Positions 24,833-35,617 are shown, counted from the first letter of the stretch. The stretch is DNA of 64,000 nt from Loripinus fragilis (GCA_964019695.1 OZ026526.1:12235754-12299753); one strand, 5' to 3'. Program-made: numbers and translations. Notes: generated by a model from the sequence alone, not told the origin.

Positions 24833-25135
24833 TTAATTTTGCAGGTTTTGAGATTGGATTGATTTGCACAGCTGCTTATGCGAGGGCCAATCTGATCTCT
24901 GGCAGTCTTTGCTACAGTAGCTGGGGCTTTTAAAGCCTGTACAGCGACGTAACGATGTCAAACTTCCTTTTTTTAAACAGCGTGTACACACAATTTCCGA
25001 ATTGTCACATTTATCCACTGAAATACTATAATACTCAACTGCAGCCTCTGCAGACAGTTTATTTAAATCCGATTGAACATGGGCTGTGAAAAAAAGTGTG
25101 TTGACAACGTCACTGTCAATGGGACTGAGAAACAT
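24833..25135 (-). CDS. MYND zinc-finger protein segment inside the transposon
   Basis: 100-residue frame. Residues about 50-90 fit a MYND finger: C-x2-C (IVCTRC), a second Cys pair around RRCTGFKSPSYC, CSKDCQ, then H-x3-C (HKQLC). MYND fingers bind proline-rich partner peptides in other proteins; here the role is unknown. Its ATG overlaps the upstream stop codon (TGATG), in a different frame from the basic segment at 25135-25964. The two are therefore either spliced together or separated by a frameshift. It lies between the inverted terminal arrays, so it probably belongs to the element. I see no catalytic transposase motif. Confidence 0.6.
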   Translation of the reverse strand: MFLSPIDSDVVNTLFFTAHVQSDLNKLSAEAAVEYYSISVDKCDNSEIVCTRCLKKGSLTSLRRCTGFKSPSYCSKDCQRSDWPSHKQLCKSIQSQNLQN

Positions 25136-25964
25136 CAGATGTAGGAGTTCTCTGTCTCTGACTGGCTGACAACAGAAAATTGTGGACTGGCTACCGTTTC
25201 TGTTTCTTGCAGCTGGTATGACTTAGAACCATCAGATGTACGGTCCAAGCAGCTGGAGTTCGCTGACCCTGACTGACTGACCACGGGGGACTGTGGACTG
25301 GCTTCCGTCTGTGCTTCTGCTAATAGTCGGTAGTGCAAGGCGAGGTTCTCAGCTCTTAGCTGTCTGGGAAATCGCATACGCTTCCAGAACTCTCTTCGCC
25401 TGCCACGATCCCTTGCCACTTGAGCTGGGGATTTCTTCTTTGGCTTCGGTTGTGCTAGCTGTACATCGGAAGAATGTTCACTCTTATCCGTATGTTGACT
25501 TGCCCCTCGAGCTGAAGATTTCTTCTTTGGCTTAAATTCTGTTGTGCTAACCAAACATCGGAAGAATCTTTAAGTTTCTTATCCTTTTGTTGACTTGCAG
25601 ATCTAGAAGCATGTGAAGATTTGTTTCTTCTACGCTTTCGCCTTTTATTTGGTAGCTTGTCGTCGGAAGAAAATTCTCCCTTATCCTGATAAGTTGCTGT
25701 TGCTCGAGCGGAAGCGCAGTTCTTCAATGGCGTCGATTCTCCATTCTTGGCGGGAAATTTGGTAATGAGTGAAAAATAATTCCTCTTGCGTATAATTTTA
25801 TACGGATTGTGCTTTTCCCCTCTCTCAAGAATGCAGATGATTTCTAAAAGGTCATCTGGCATAAAATTGGTAGAAGAACCCTCCTTTTTATCCATTTTTA
25901 AAGTTCCAAAATCCCCCTTTGAAATTCGCGTGCGACATCTTCGAGCGACATCTTCCCATGCCAT
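25135..25964 (-). pseudogene. Basic, Ser/Lys-rich N-terminal part of the MYND gene, frameshifted
   Basis: The frame opens at 25964 (MAWEDVARRCRTRISKGDFG), with an N-terminal region resembling a small DNA- or protein-binding domain, then Lys/Arg-rich runs (NKRRKRRRNK). Near 25545-25555 the reading continues in another frame with the same phrasing: DSSDVWLAQQ in the first copy, HSSDVQLAQPKPKKKS in the second. This shows an internal ~29-residue tandem repeat broken by a small indel. The second frame stops at 25135-25137 where the MYND frame begins. Low-complexity composition makes family assignment impossible by eye. Confidence 0.45.
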
Positions 25965-26227
25965 GAGACAGTGGTACTTTATAATCCAAAATGAGAATGA
26001 AAAACTCGGAAAAACAGATTAAGTATATGAAAAACGAAACAATCCAGCCTCCTGAAACAATTGCACAATATTTGGGTTGGGGCCGAGTTTGCTAGGGCCG
26101 AGTTTGTTAGGGGCCGAGTTTGTCAGGGGCCGAGTTTGTTAGGGGCCGAGATGTCCCGGAATCGAATTGTCGTCTGCTGCAGTCGTGATTGGCGCTTTAA
26201 GGGTTAACTTTGGATGAAACGAATTCC

Positions 26228-26767
26228 TAACCCTTAATGCGCCAATCGCAACAAAAGTCGTCTGCTTTTCTCGTCAACTTAAATGTTTAAGAAGCCTCTA
26301 TGGCAAAAAGTGTGGACCCAGATCAGACTATTGAAGTCTGTTATAGGTCCACGCTTTCTTTCTTTCTCTTTCTCTATATACTGCCAGACCCTCTTTCGAG
26401 TATTATCGGCAGGTGTATTTTGTACACTCCAGGTTGCACAAGTAACCATATCAAAATTACCGTAGGGTTCTTTAACCTGCACAGGGAGTGACTTTCCCTG
26501 AACAGGGGACGATGCACTTATCTATCGTCATCCCTGCAAATGACACTAGAGAAAGCGTGTTCGGACACCGAATTTTTTCTCGCCGCGAGCGGGAATCGAA
26601 CCTGGGACTTCTAGCACCAGAGGCAAGTGCCTACCCACTGAGCTACCACGCTTTGTGCTGTTTGCTTCTATACTTAATTTGTCAGTAATGTTAGACAATT
26701 ATTTGCAGCAGACGACTTCAGCAGACGACATTTTCAGATGCATTTTTTTCTTGGCGTTTTAAGAGTT
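26228..26767. mobile_element. AGCAGACGA palindromic MITE split by a SINE
   Basis: Left half 26228-26348 (TAACCCTTAATGCGCC onwards) and right half 26655-26767 (..CAGCAGACGACTTCAGCAG.., ending GGCGTTTTAAGAGTTA) belong to one palindrome. Between them is the SINE at 26358-26645. Confidence 0.75.
26358..26645 (-). mobile_element. tRNA-derived SINE, family B
   Basis: On the minus strand the head has box A TAGCTCAGTGGGTAGG and box B GGTTCGATTCC; the 3' tail is a GAAA-rich run. CCACGCTTT flanks it on both sides (26349-26357, 26646-26654), a 9-bp target duplication of the host MITE. The body differs from family A. Confidence 0.8.
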
Positions 26768-26796
26768 ACGGCTTCCAAAAAACACGTCTACTTTAA

Positions 26797-26920
26797 CTCT
26801 TTGTTCACTCATGTGGTCTGCTGATAACCTATGCAAACAATTTGGACCTAGATCAAACCCGACAAAATGTCGGGCCTGATCTGGATCCAAACAGTTTGAC
26901 ACTGATGGTTAATAAAAAAG
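26797..26920. mobile_element. Diverged AGCAGACGA-type palindrome fragment
   Basis: Keeps the 'gatcaaacccgacaaaatgtcgggcctgatc'-like centre (two halves flanking ACAAAATGT) and 'caaacagtttg' arms. Strongly diverged. Confidence 0.4.
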
Positions 26921-27399
26921 AATTTTTGGAAGAAAAATTGAAAACAAAATCAGCAGATGAAAAATTACTCAGCATGCAAAAAGTTAAATCCATTTATTGC
27001 AAGGTAAACCTCGGAATATATGTGGGAGATTGAACACATGCGATGGGACATTGCTTAGCTATACACTACCCTGGGGGAGGGTAACTTGAGGGTGTGCGGC
27101 CCAGTTTTTTTTAACCTACCACCTGGTCTCCGAAAAATGCCCTATTCATATATTTTATATAACAAAATATTTACATATTCATATACTGTTCTTTGATTTT
27201 TATATAACCTCTTTGCTGTCTGTAAACGAAAAAATACAAATAAATATTACAATTTAGGGGGTTTATCACATACCTGGCAGCGCTGAAAAGGGGGCTATTC
27301 GTGCGGCCCATCCGTACTATGTCATATATAGGTAGTTACCTCCCCCCCCCCCCCCCGACACAACCATGGGACTTTAGAGTGACATACTGCATGGGTGTG
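26921..27399. other. Left flank of the palindromic element
   Basis: 27069-27350 starts CTGGGGGAGGGTAACT and ends AGTTACCTCCCCCC, a probable old inverted-repeat element. The last 17 bases before the big element are 'catactgcatgggtgtg'. Confidence 0.45.
27394..27399. other. Target-site duplication GGTGTG, left
   Basis: The six bases directly before the element are repeated directly after it at 36749-36754. The uninterrupted target (GCATGGGTGTGGTTC) lies at 37153-37167. Confidence 0.8.
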
Positions 27400-27428
27400 A
27401 GTAGTATAGGTGCCACTTTAGCGCTTTT

Positions 27429-27563
27429 GACGTCACTTCCGGTCCAAGATGGCGACCCCCACGACTTCCGGTCCAAGATGGCGGCCCCCACGACTTCCGA
27501 TCCAAGATGGCGGCCCCCACGACACCAAGATGGCGGCCCCCACGAAATCAAGATGGCGGCCCC
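27429..27563. promoter_or_regulatory. CRE plus ETS/YY1 site array at left tip
   Basis: TGACGTCA (CRE) at 27429 is followed by ~30-bp repeats, each with an ETS-like CTTCCGG and a YY1-like AAGATGGCGGC. There are five YY1 cores (the first reads AAGATGGCGAC) and three ETS cores. The mirror array lies at 36586-36720. The sites are seen in the sequence; factor binding is inferred. Confidence 0.55.
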
Positions 27564-28017
27564 TGTGACGCGTTCGGTTACACCTCGGAGGGTGAGTCAA
27601 CGCCCTAGACCACGAGAAGGTAGCGTCACGTCCTAGAGCGCGGTGTCGTTCTTCTATATACAAAGGGTATCTACGGCCTCTCATGTATCGAACGAACACG
27701 GATCTGGAGGAGTCTATATTCAGGATTTCTGGGGAGGTAGCGTATAGGATCAAGGTGTCGCTTTCCGGTAAGGGCTTGGCAAACTTCATTTCTAGTCGGC
27801 AGTGCCCTTGTCTCTTGACATTGAATGAGTAGTAAGGATCTATCTCCAACGCGTATAAGCAATAGCCTTTAACATAGTCATTTCGTTTAACGTTTATATC
27901 TTTCCGAAAGCACGTCAGCGTTCTGTAACAGTCCATGTACTGATCTGCTTCGTAATTGGGTCGTAAAGGCTGAGAGGGATATGAATGTCCATCAACGTAG
28001 AACGGGCTCCTCGCCAT
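27433..28017 (-). pseudogene. F54H12.2-like protein, C-terminal fragment (left arm)
   Basis: 194-residue frame. Residues 17-111 carry the ordered blocks PLRPNYEADQYMDCYRTL, VKRNDYVKGYCLYALEID, FNVKRQGHCRLEMKFAKPLP and IDSSRSVFVRYM. From memory these match the C-terminal third of the widespread 'uncharacterized protein F54H12.2' family, which is associated with Polinton/adintovirus-like elements and is probably virion-related. A splice-acceptor-like CTCTCAG lies just before PLRPN (near residue 16). After residue ~130 the frame runs into the tip repeats and is probably not native. The N-terminal two thirds of the family are absent. It differs from the right-arm copy by a Ser/Phe change at about residue 95. 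Confidence 0.6.
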
Positions 28018-28111
28018 GCATATGGCGTCTGGCTAACTTAGGAGCATATTGCGCAATTATTTGCTGTTCGTCCTTTAGTATCTCAATGAATTCCAGTCCG
28101 AAGTTGCTGTC

Positions 28112-28201
28112 TTACGCCCTCCGTCCATGGACATTGCATTCATGTCCTTGCAATGCATCACGCCTACTATAGGACTGGTTGCAGATCAAACACCGGATCA
28201 T
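28112..28201 (-). CDS. C2H2 finger micro-ORF 1 (left arm)
   Basis: 29 codons encoding one finger of exact C-x2-C-x12-H-x4-H spacing (CLIC..GHECNVH). After its TAA the same frame stays open for another 39 codons (27992-28111). The bases at the stop read GGC|GTAAGA, so this may be an exon ending at a splice donor. Mirror copy at 35947-36036. Function unknown. Confidence 0.4.
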   Translation of the reverse strand: MIRCLICNQSYSRRDALQGHECNVHGRRA

Positions 28202-28262
28202 TTTGTCTCTGTTTCTCTACCATCATACGGGTGTCATCCTTCTTACGATCATTGGATCATTG

Positions 28263-28530
28263 TAACCACCACCACCACCACCGACACCACCACCACCACC
28301 ACCACCCACCACCACCACCCACCACCACCACCACCACCGACACCACCACCACCACCACCACCACCCACCACCACCACCCACCACCACCACCTCCACCACC
28401 ACCACCCAACACCACCACAACCCACCACCACCACCCACCACCACCACCACCTCCACCACCCACCACAACCACCCACCACCACCACCACCACCACCACCAC
28501 AACCACCACCACCACCATCACCACCCATTC
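28263..28530. repeat. (CAC)n microsatellite, left arm
   Basis: CAC trinucleotides with interspersed CCA and CGA units. Long frames on both strands here are simple-repeat artefacts. Confidence 0.95.
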
Positions 28531-28556
28531 CCACCACATGGTGGACCATTGTTTCC

Positions 28557-30090
28557 TGACTGTACATTCACTGTATCCCCACTGTATCCTCACTTTACCC
28601 CAACTGAACCCTCACTGTATCCTCACTGTGACCCAATGTACCCTCACTGTATCCTCACTGTATCCTCACTGTACTCTCACTGTATCCCCACTGTATCCTC
28701 CCTGTACCCTCAATGTATCCTCCTTCCCTCCTCACCCTCTCCTCCTCCCTCCAAATCTCACTGTACCCAAACTGAACCCTCACGGTGCCCCAATGTACCC
28801 TCACTGTATCCCCACTGTACCCCTCTGTACCCTCACTGTAGCCCAACTGAACCCTCACTGTATCCTCACTGTGCCCCAATGTATCCTCACTGTATACTCA
28901 CTGTACCCCACTGTACTCTCACTGTACCCCCACTGTATCCTCCCTGTACCCTCAATGTATCCTCCTTTCCTCCTCCTCCTCACCCTCTCCTCCTCCCTCC
29001 TAATCCCACTGTACCCCTATCCTCCCTGTACCCTCAATGTATCCTCCTTCCCTCCTCCTCCTCACCCTCTCCTCCTCCCTCCTAATCTCACTGTACCCAA
29101 ACTGAACCCTCACTGTGCCCCAATGTACCCTCACTGTATCCCCACTGTATCCCTCTGTACCCTCACTGTAGCCCAATTGAACCCTCACTGTATCCTCAAT
29201 GTGCCCCAATGTATACTCACTGTATACTTACTGTACCCACTGTACTCTCACTGTACTCCCACTGTATCCTCCCTGTACCCTCAATGTATCCTCCTTTCCT
29301 ACTCCTCCTCACCCTCTCCTCCTCCCTCCTAATCCCACTGTACCCCTCCTCCACCACCACCACCACCCACCACCACCACATGGTGGACCATTGTTTCCTG
29401 ACTGTACATTCACTGTATCCTCACTGTATCCCACTGTACCCCAACTGAACCCTCACTGTATCATCACTGTGCCCCTCTGTACTCTCACTGTATCCCCACT
29501 GTATCCTCCCTGTACCCTCACTGTATCCCACTTTACCCCAACTGAACCCTCACTGTGCCCCAATGTACCCTCACTGTATCCTCACTGTATCCTCACTGTA
29601 CTCTCAATGTATCCCCACTGTATCCTCCCTGTACCCTCAATGTATCCTCCTTCCCTCCTCCTCCTCACCCTCTCCTCCTCCCTCCTAATCTCACTGTACC
29701 CAAACTGAACCCTCACTGTGCCCCAATGTACCCTCACTGTATCCCCACTGTACCCCTCTGTACCCTCACTGTAGCCCAACTGAACCCTCACTGTATCCTC
29801 ACTGTGCCCCAATGTATCCTCACTGTATACTCACTGTACCCCACTGTACTCTCACTGTACCCCCACTGTATCCTCCCTGTACCCTCAATGTATCCTCCTT
29901 TCCTCCTCCTCCTCACCCTCTCCTCCTCCCTCCTAATCCCACTGTACCCCAACTGAACCTCACTGTGTCCCAATGTACCCTCACTGTATCCTCACTGTAC
30001 CGCACTGTACTCCCACTGTATCCCCACTGTATCCTCCCTGTACCCTCACTGTATCCTCCTTCCCACCTCCTCCTCACCCTCTCCTCCTCC
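28557..30090. repeat. CACTGTAYCC minisatellite, left arm
   Basis: Tandem ~10-15 bp units (CACTGTATCCT, CACTGTACCC, CAACTGAACCCT) are punctuated by about six longer pyrimidine blocks of the form CTCCTCCTCACCCTCTCC. Strongly strand-asymmetric. The right arm has the mirror array with a different number of units. Confidence 0.9.
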
Positions 30091-30205
30091 CTCCTAGCTC
30101 CATTATGAATTTGTACTGTCATGATCACTGTTTTTTAAGGCCATTATACTCGTTGTAGAACGTTCTATCATCGTAGGTTCACCTGTAATTGTGGGTTGAC
30201 CATGA

Positions 30206-30349
30206 TTATATAATGATTAAGCATAACAGTTTCGCTTTAAACAACCAGTCGTCAGCATTTACGCTATGTATAGTCTTCAGATGATGTACTATATTTAGCA
30301 CATCCTGTCTATGGCATATTGGACACTGGAACTTGTATCTATGAGGCAT
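30206..30349 (-). CDS. C2H2 finger micro-ORF 2 (left arm)
   Basis: 47 codons with CPICHRQDVLNIVHHLKTIH, a finger-like C-x2-C..H-x5-H arrangement preceded by RYKFQ. The frame is identical in the right arm at 33816-33959. It reads outwards, the same direction as the F54H12.2-like fragment. May be an exon or a small regulatory peptide. Confidence 0.45.
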   Translation of the reverse strand: MPHRYKFQCPICHRQDVLNIVHHLKTIHSVNADDWLFKAKLLCLIII

Positions 30350-31077
30350 AGTTTTGATCTGTTTTTAAACACCATTTAAAACGAAACTTTATGTATATCA
30401 GCTTGCTGGGCAAGCCTTTCCTTTTAAATCGAAACTTTTATAATACAAACGCGAACCTTCCTTTAAAAACGACACTTTTATGTATAACCTGGCAAGCCTT
30501 TCCTTTTAAATCTAAACGCTTATAATACAAGTGCGAGCCTTCCTTTTAAAACGACACTTTTATGTTTCAGCTTCCTGGGCAATGCTTTTCACGCGTTCTT
30601 ATAACGCGAAGATGAATCACGCTATAAAAAAAACGTGTGGCGTTCGAAAACACCAAACGTTTGAGCTAAATAGTATCATTTAAACTGTTCAATTTACATG
30701 TTTATTGATCGACTGTCATATTAGCTATGACTCGATTGCATACGATGCGCATTATATAGCGAGAGGTTTTTTCTGATGGGTCAATTAAAAGTAATATCGT
30801 TATAAATGTATATATCATAAGCCATACATTTCGCAATTCGTCTCTAGACTATGAACAGACGATACGTAAGTTGAATTTAGGGGTTAATTGTCTCATGTAC
30901 CTACCTGTACACGAGCAGCGAAGGCTCTGGCGAGTCTGGGCTGATGTACCAGCTTGTGTTAAGTCGTTGATGAATACTTTTAAGAAATCTTTATGAGCGT
31001 AGGACGCCTAGTCACTGCGAGAGTTAGGAAAGCTCTGTGATGCGATCATGAGTCGACTATTTAATGTCTACATACGA

Positions 31078-31111
31078 TGATGTCATCCAAAATGGCCGTC
31101 GCGCATGCGCA
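31078..31111. promoter_or_regulatory. CRE-like/YY1/NRF1 module, left arm
   Basis: TGATGTCA, CCAAAATGGCCG and CGCGCATGCGCA (a full NRF1 palindrome) lie within 34 bp. A TTCTCAG|GTAAAT splice-donor-like site follows at 31161, so the module could drive an inward transcript. Mirrored at 33054-33087. Confidence 0.45.
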
Positions 31112-31424
31112 GTGAAAGCATTTAATTAAACAACATCTATATGCGTACTTTGTACATTAGTTCTCAGGTAAATATAGACTCTGACAAAGGCGAAGAATGA
31201 GTGGTGTATTTATACACCCTAGACATTTAGCATGAAAAGGGCGAAAATCGCTTTTCTTTCCTAGTACACGCTATAGATACATCAAACGTCTGGTCCGATG
31301 GACAGGCTCATCTGCTTGAATAACTCACTCTGATCAGTAAATTCGATGTGGAACAGCGAAGACCCAACGCAATGATACAGCAAAGTCGTCCGTATTGAAA
31401 AGGTGGGTTTTCCGTGGGCCTGTT

Positions 31425-32741
31425 ATTCTAACAAGAAAAACTATAACATGTGTTACATGTTATAAACGGCGTTGTTGAAATGTTCTTATGAGTAATACTA
31501 GATGAAGGATAATAATGAAGTTTTTTTTCGCAATGAGATATACATTAAAGCGGCTTTGAAATGAGTCATTAAATGCTTGACGTTTCGCTAATAAACCATT
31601 CAATCAGACGGTGATGGGGAAGCAAGCTTTTGTGAATACTTGTTATCATCAGTCTTTTATGAAAACCAATACTTGTCCGCGGGGAAAGAAAAAGTTAGAC
31701 TGCATTACGTCCCTTGATATACAGTATTTTAAAAAAGAACAAGAAAAACTATGACTTCTCAAGTCGAAAGAATAATATCCCATGCATTTACCTCCTTTTG
31801 ATGGAAAGAAACCCAACCCCAGCCATGAGTTTGCGGGTGATAGGAAAAAATCTTCTCGCGTGCCAGTAGCAAAATTAAGAAAGATGATGATTGCTTCCGC
31901 GTTAAACCTCAGGTCAAACCAATCGAATGACCTATTTTCCGCGTTTTGCCTTTAATATTTCTTAGGTTATTTTCTTTGCTTATTCATATTTTCTGCGTGT
32001 ATGCCCGTTGTACGTTCTGTTTGTTTAACTTTTTTTTCTTGCTCCTATTTTCTAAATTAATAAAATGAAAAGTTTGTTTCTGTTTTATCGTGGCACTGTT
32101 TTATCGCACACTGCTATTTAGAATGAATGACGTCACAATGATTTACAGAATAGTCCTTTAAATACTTATTTAATATACTTATTTAAGAATTTCGTATCTA
32201 TAGTAATGAATTATCAATAGGTTCGCCCCAGAAAACCGCTGATAACACATAATTGGAAATATTTTCTTGGTAGAAATATTAATTACAATTCTAAGTTATT
32301 CTAAGTTAGACCATTAGACCTGCTGGCGAGTGTGAAAAATAGGTACAGTCCGTGGGTATAACAGGGGTTGAACATCCGACATTTACACTGAAAAGACACC
32401 CGATTTTAGACGTTTTAAATACTCTTTTAATAAGAGAAGCCTACGTTTGTTTTTACTTTACCCTTGGAAAAACGAAAAATTTAATCAAAACATTATTCAT
32501 TGAACAATAACTTTGATCACACCCCTGTTCGGAATAGTCCATTTCAAAACCAATTACAATTATAGGCTAAGTAACCACTGTTTCATAAATGAACTAATAT
32601 TAGTTACTTATGCATTAATAAGTAACGCCGTAGAAAATACTCCTGAATTGTAAAATCGATAAGCGATTTCATTACATGGATCAAAGTGAAATATCCGGTC
32701 AGATCCAGTTAGCAGCTGATTATATTGGTGAATGAATTGAG
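31425..32741. other. Unique centre of the palindromic element
   Basis: 1317 bp not shared between arms. AT-rich, with no recognisable gene, RNA or repeat. 'ataacatgtgttacatgttat' near 31443 is a small dyad. Confidence 0.6.
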
Positions 32742-33053
32742 ACAGGCCCACGGAAAACCCACCTTTTCAATACGGACGACTTTGCTGTATCATTGCGTTG
32801 GGTCTTCGCTGTTCCACATCGAATTTACTGATCAGAGTGCGTTATTCAAGCAGATGAGCCTGTCCATCGGACCAGACGTTTGATGTATCTATAGCGTGTA
32901 CTAGGAAAGAAAAGCGATTTTCGCCCTTTTCATGCTAAATGTCTAGGGTGTATAAATACACCACTCATTCTTCGCCTTTGTCAGAGTCTATATTTACCTG
33001 AGAACTAATGTACAAAGTACGCATATAGATGTTGTTTAATTAAATGCTTTCAC

Positions 33054-33087
33054 TGCGCATGCGCGACGGCCATTTTGGATGACATCA
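33054..33087. promoter_or_regulatory. NRF1/YY1/CRE-like module, right arm
   Basis: TGCGCATGCGCG, CGGCCATTTTGG and TGACATCA in a row. A TATAAATA box lies about 100 bp further in, at 32951. Mirror of 31078-31111. Confidence 0.45.
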
Positions 33088-33815
33088 TCGTATGTAGACA
33101 TTAAATAGTCGACTCATGATCGCATTACAGAGCTTTCCTAACTCTCGCAGTGACTAGGCGTCCTACGCTCATAAAGATTTCTTAAAAGTATTCATCAACG
33201 ACTTAACACAAGCTGGTACATCAGCCCAGACTCGCCAGAGCCTTCGCTGCTCGTGTACAGGTAGGTACATGAGACAATTAACCCCTAAATTCAACTTACG
33301 TATCGTCTGTTCATAGTCTAGAGACGAATTGCGAAATGTATGGCTTATGATATATACATTTATAACGATATTACTTTTAATTGACCCATCAGAAAAAACC
33401 TCTCGCTATATAATGCGCATCGTATGCAATCGAGTCATAGCTAATATGACAGTCGATCAATAAACATGTAAATTGAACAGTTTAAATGATACTATTTAGC
33501 TCAAACGTTTGGTGTTTTCGAACGCCACACGTTTTTTTTATAGCGTGATTCATCTTCGCGTTATAAGAACGCGTGAAAAGCATTGCCCAGGAAGCTGAAA
33601 CATAAAAGTGTCGTTTTAAAAGGAAGGCTCGCACTTGTATTATAAGCGTTTAGATTTAAAAGGAAAGGCTTGCCAGGTTATACATAAAAGTGTCGTTTTT
33701 AAAGGAAGGTTCGCGTTTGTATTATAAAAGTTTCGATTTAAAAGGAAAGGCTTGCCCAGCAAGCTGATATACATAAAGTTTCGTTTTAAATGGTTTTTAA
33801 AAACAGATCAAAACT

Positions 33816-33959
33816 ATGCCTCATAGATACAAGTTCCAGTGTCCAATATGCCATAGACAGGATGTGCTAAATATAGTACATCATCTGAAGACTATACATA
33901 GCGTAAATGCTGACGACTGGTTGTTTAAAGCGAAACTGTTATGCTTAATCATTATATAA
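33816..33959 (+). CDS. C2H2 finger micro-ORF 2 (right arm)
   Basis: Inverted copy of 30206-30349 with the same 47 codons, including CPICHRQDVLNIVHHLKTIH. Conservation may only reflect the recent origin of the arms. Confidence 0.45.
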   Translation: MPHRYKFQCPICHRQDVLNIVHHLKTIHSVNADDWLFKAKLLCLIII

Positions 33960-34064
33960 TCATGGTCAACCCACAATTACAGGTGAACCTACGATGATAG
34001 AACGTTCTACAACGAGTATAATGGCCTTAAAAAACAGTGATCATGACAGTACAAATTCATAATG

Positions 34065-35590
34065 GAGCTAGGAGGGAGGAGGAGAGGGTGAGGAGGAGGT
34101 GGGAAGGAGGATACAGTGAGGGTACAGGGAGGATACAGTGGGGATACAGTGGGAGTACAGTGCGGTACAGTGAGGATACAGTGAGGGTACATTGGGACAC
34201 AGTGAGGTTCAGTTGGGGTACAGTGGGATTAGGAGGGAGGAGGAGAGGGTGAGGAGGAGGAGGAAAGGAGGATACATTGAGGGTACAGGGAGGATACAGT
34301 GGGGGTACAGTGAGAGTACAGTGGGGTACAGTGAGTATACAGTGAGGATACATTGGGGCACAGTGAGGATACAGTGAGGGTTCAGTTGGGCTACAGTGAG
34401 GGTACAGAGGGGTACAGTGGGGATACAGTGAGGGTACATTGGGGCACAGTGAGGGTTCAGTTTGGGTACAGTGAGATTAGGAGGGAGGAGGAGAGGGTGA
34501 GGAGGAGGAGGGAAGGAGGATACATTGAGGGTACAGGGAGGATACAGTGGGGATACATTGAGAGTACAGTGAGGATACAGTGAGGATACAGTGAGGGTAC
34601 ATTGGGGCACAGTGAGGGTTCAGTTGGGGTAAAGTGGGATACAGTGAGGGTACAGGGAGGATACAGTGGGGATACAGTGAGAGTACAGAGGGGCACAGTG
34701 ATGATACAGTGAGGGTTCAGTTGGGGTACAGTGGGATACAGTGAGGATACAGTGAATGTACAGTCAGGAAACAATGGTCCACCATGTGGTGGTGGTGGTG
34801 GAGGAGGGGTACAGTGGGATTAGGAGGGAGGAGGAGAGGGTGAGGAGGAGTAGGAAAGGAGGATACATTGAGGGTACAGGGAGGATACAGTGGGAGTACA
34901 GTGAGAGTACAGTGGGTACAGTGAGTATACAGTGAGGATACATTGGGGCACAGTTAGGATACAGTGAGGGTTCAATTGGGCTACAGTGAGGGTACAGAGG
35001 GATACAGTGGGGATACAGTGAGGGTACATTGGGGCACAGTGAGGGTTCAGTTTGGGTACAGTGAGATTAGGAGGGAGGAGGAGAGGGTGAGGAGGAGGAG
35101 GGAAGGAGGATACATTGAGGGTACAGGGAGGATACAGTGGGGATACAGTGGGATTAGGAGGGAGGAGGAGAGGGTGAGGAGGAGGAGGAAAGGAGGATAC
35201 ATTGAGGGTACAGGGAGGATACAGTGGGGGTACAGTGAGAGTACAGTGGGGTACAGTGAGTATACAGTGAGGATACATTGGGGCACAGTGAGGATACAGT
35301 GAGGGTTCAGTTGGGCTACAGTGAGGGTACAGTGGGGATACAGTGAGGGTACATTGGGGCACCGTGAGGGTTCAGTTTGGGTACAGTGAGATTTGGAGGG
35401 AGGAGGAGAGGGTGAGGAGGGAAGGAGGATACATTGAGGGTACAGGGAGGATACAGTGGGGATACAGTGAGAGTACAGTGAGGATACAGTGAGGATACAG
35501 TGAGGGTACATTGGGTCACAGTGAGGATACAGTGAGGGTTCAGTTGGGGTAAAGTGAGGATACAGTGGGGATACAGTGAATGTACAGTCA
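34065..35590. repeat. GGRTACAGTG minisatellite, right arm
   Basis: Mirror of 28557-30090 with rearranged and partly missing units; for example, two polypurine blocks are closely spaced at 35067 and 35154. Confidence 0.9.
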
Positions 35591-35617
35591 GGAAACAATG
35601 GTCCACCATGTGGTGGG

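Larger units (their letters stand above)
24165..26163. mobile_element. 2.0-kb DNA transposon with tandem-repeat termini and 9-bp TSD
   Basis: The left end GGACATCTCGGCCCCTAAC starts an array of about six 16-17 bp units (CTCGGCCCCTAACAAA). The right end is the inverted array, finishing CGAGATGTCC at 26155. GAATTGTCG flanks both sides (24156-24164, 26164-26172). The interior carries a broken minus-strand gene with a MYND finger. The 9-bp duplication would suit Mutator-like elements and the repeated ends resemble foldback elements; no transposase core was recognised, so the superfamily is a guess. Confidence 0.7.
27400..31424 (+). repeat. Left 4-kb inverted arm
   Basis: From the tip inwards: CRE/ETS/YY1 site array, F54H12.2-like fragment, finger micro-ORF, CAC microsatellite, CACTGTAYCC minisatellite, second finger micro-ORF, NRF1/YY1 module, inner end CCGTGGGCCTGT. 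Confidence 0.85.

Noticed and set aside
25293..26022. Plus-strand frames opposite the MYND gene
   Set aside because: Shadows of the minus-strand basic region; no domain.
28127..29332. 401-residue and other long frames rich in Thr/His/Pro
   Set aside because: They are translations of the CAC microsatellite and CACTGTAYCC minisatellite; frames are open on both strands and lack any domain.
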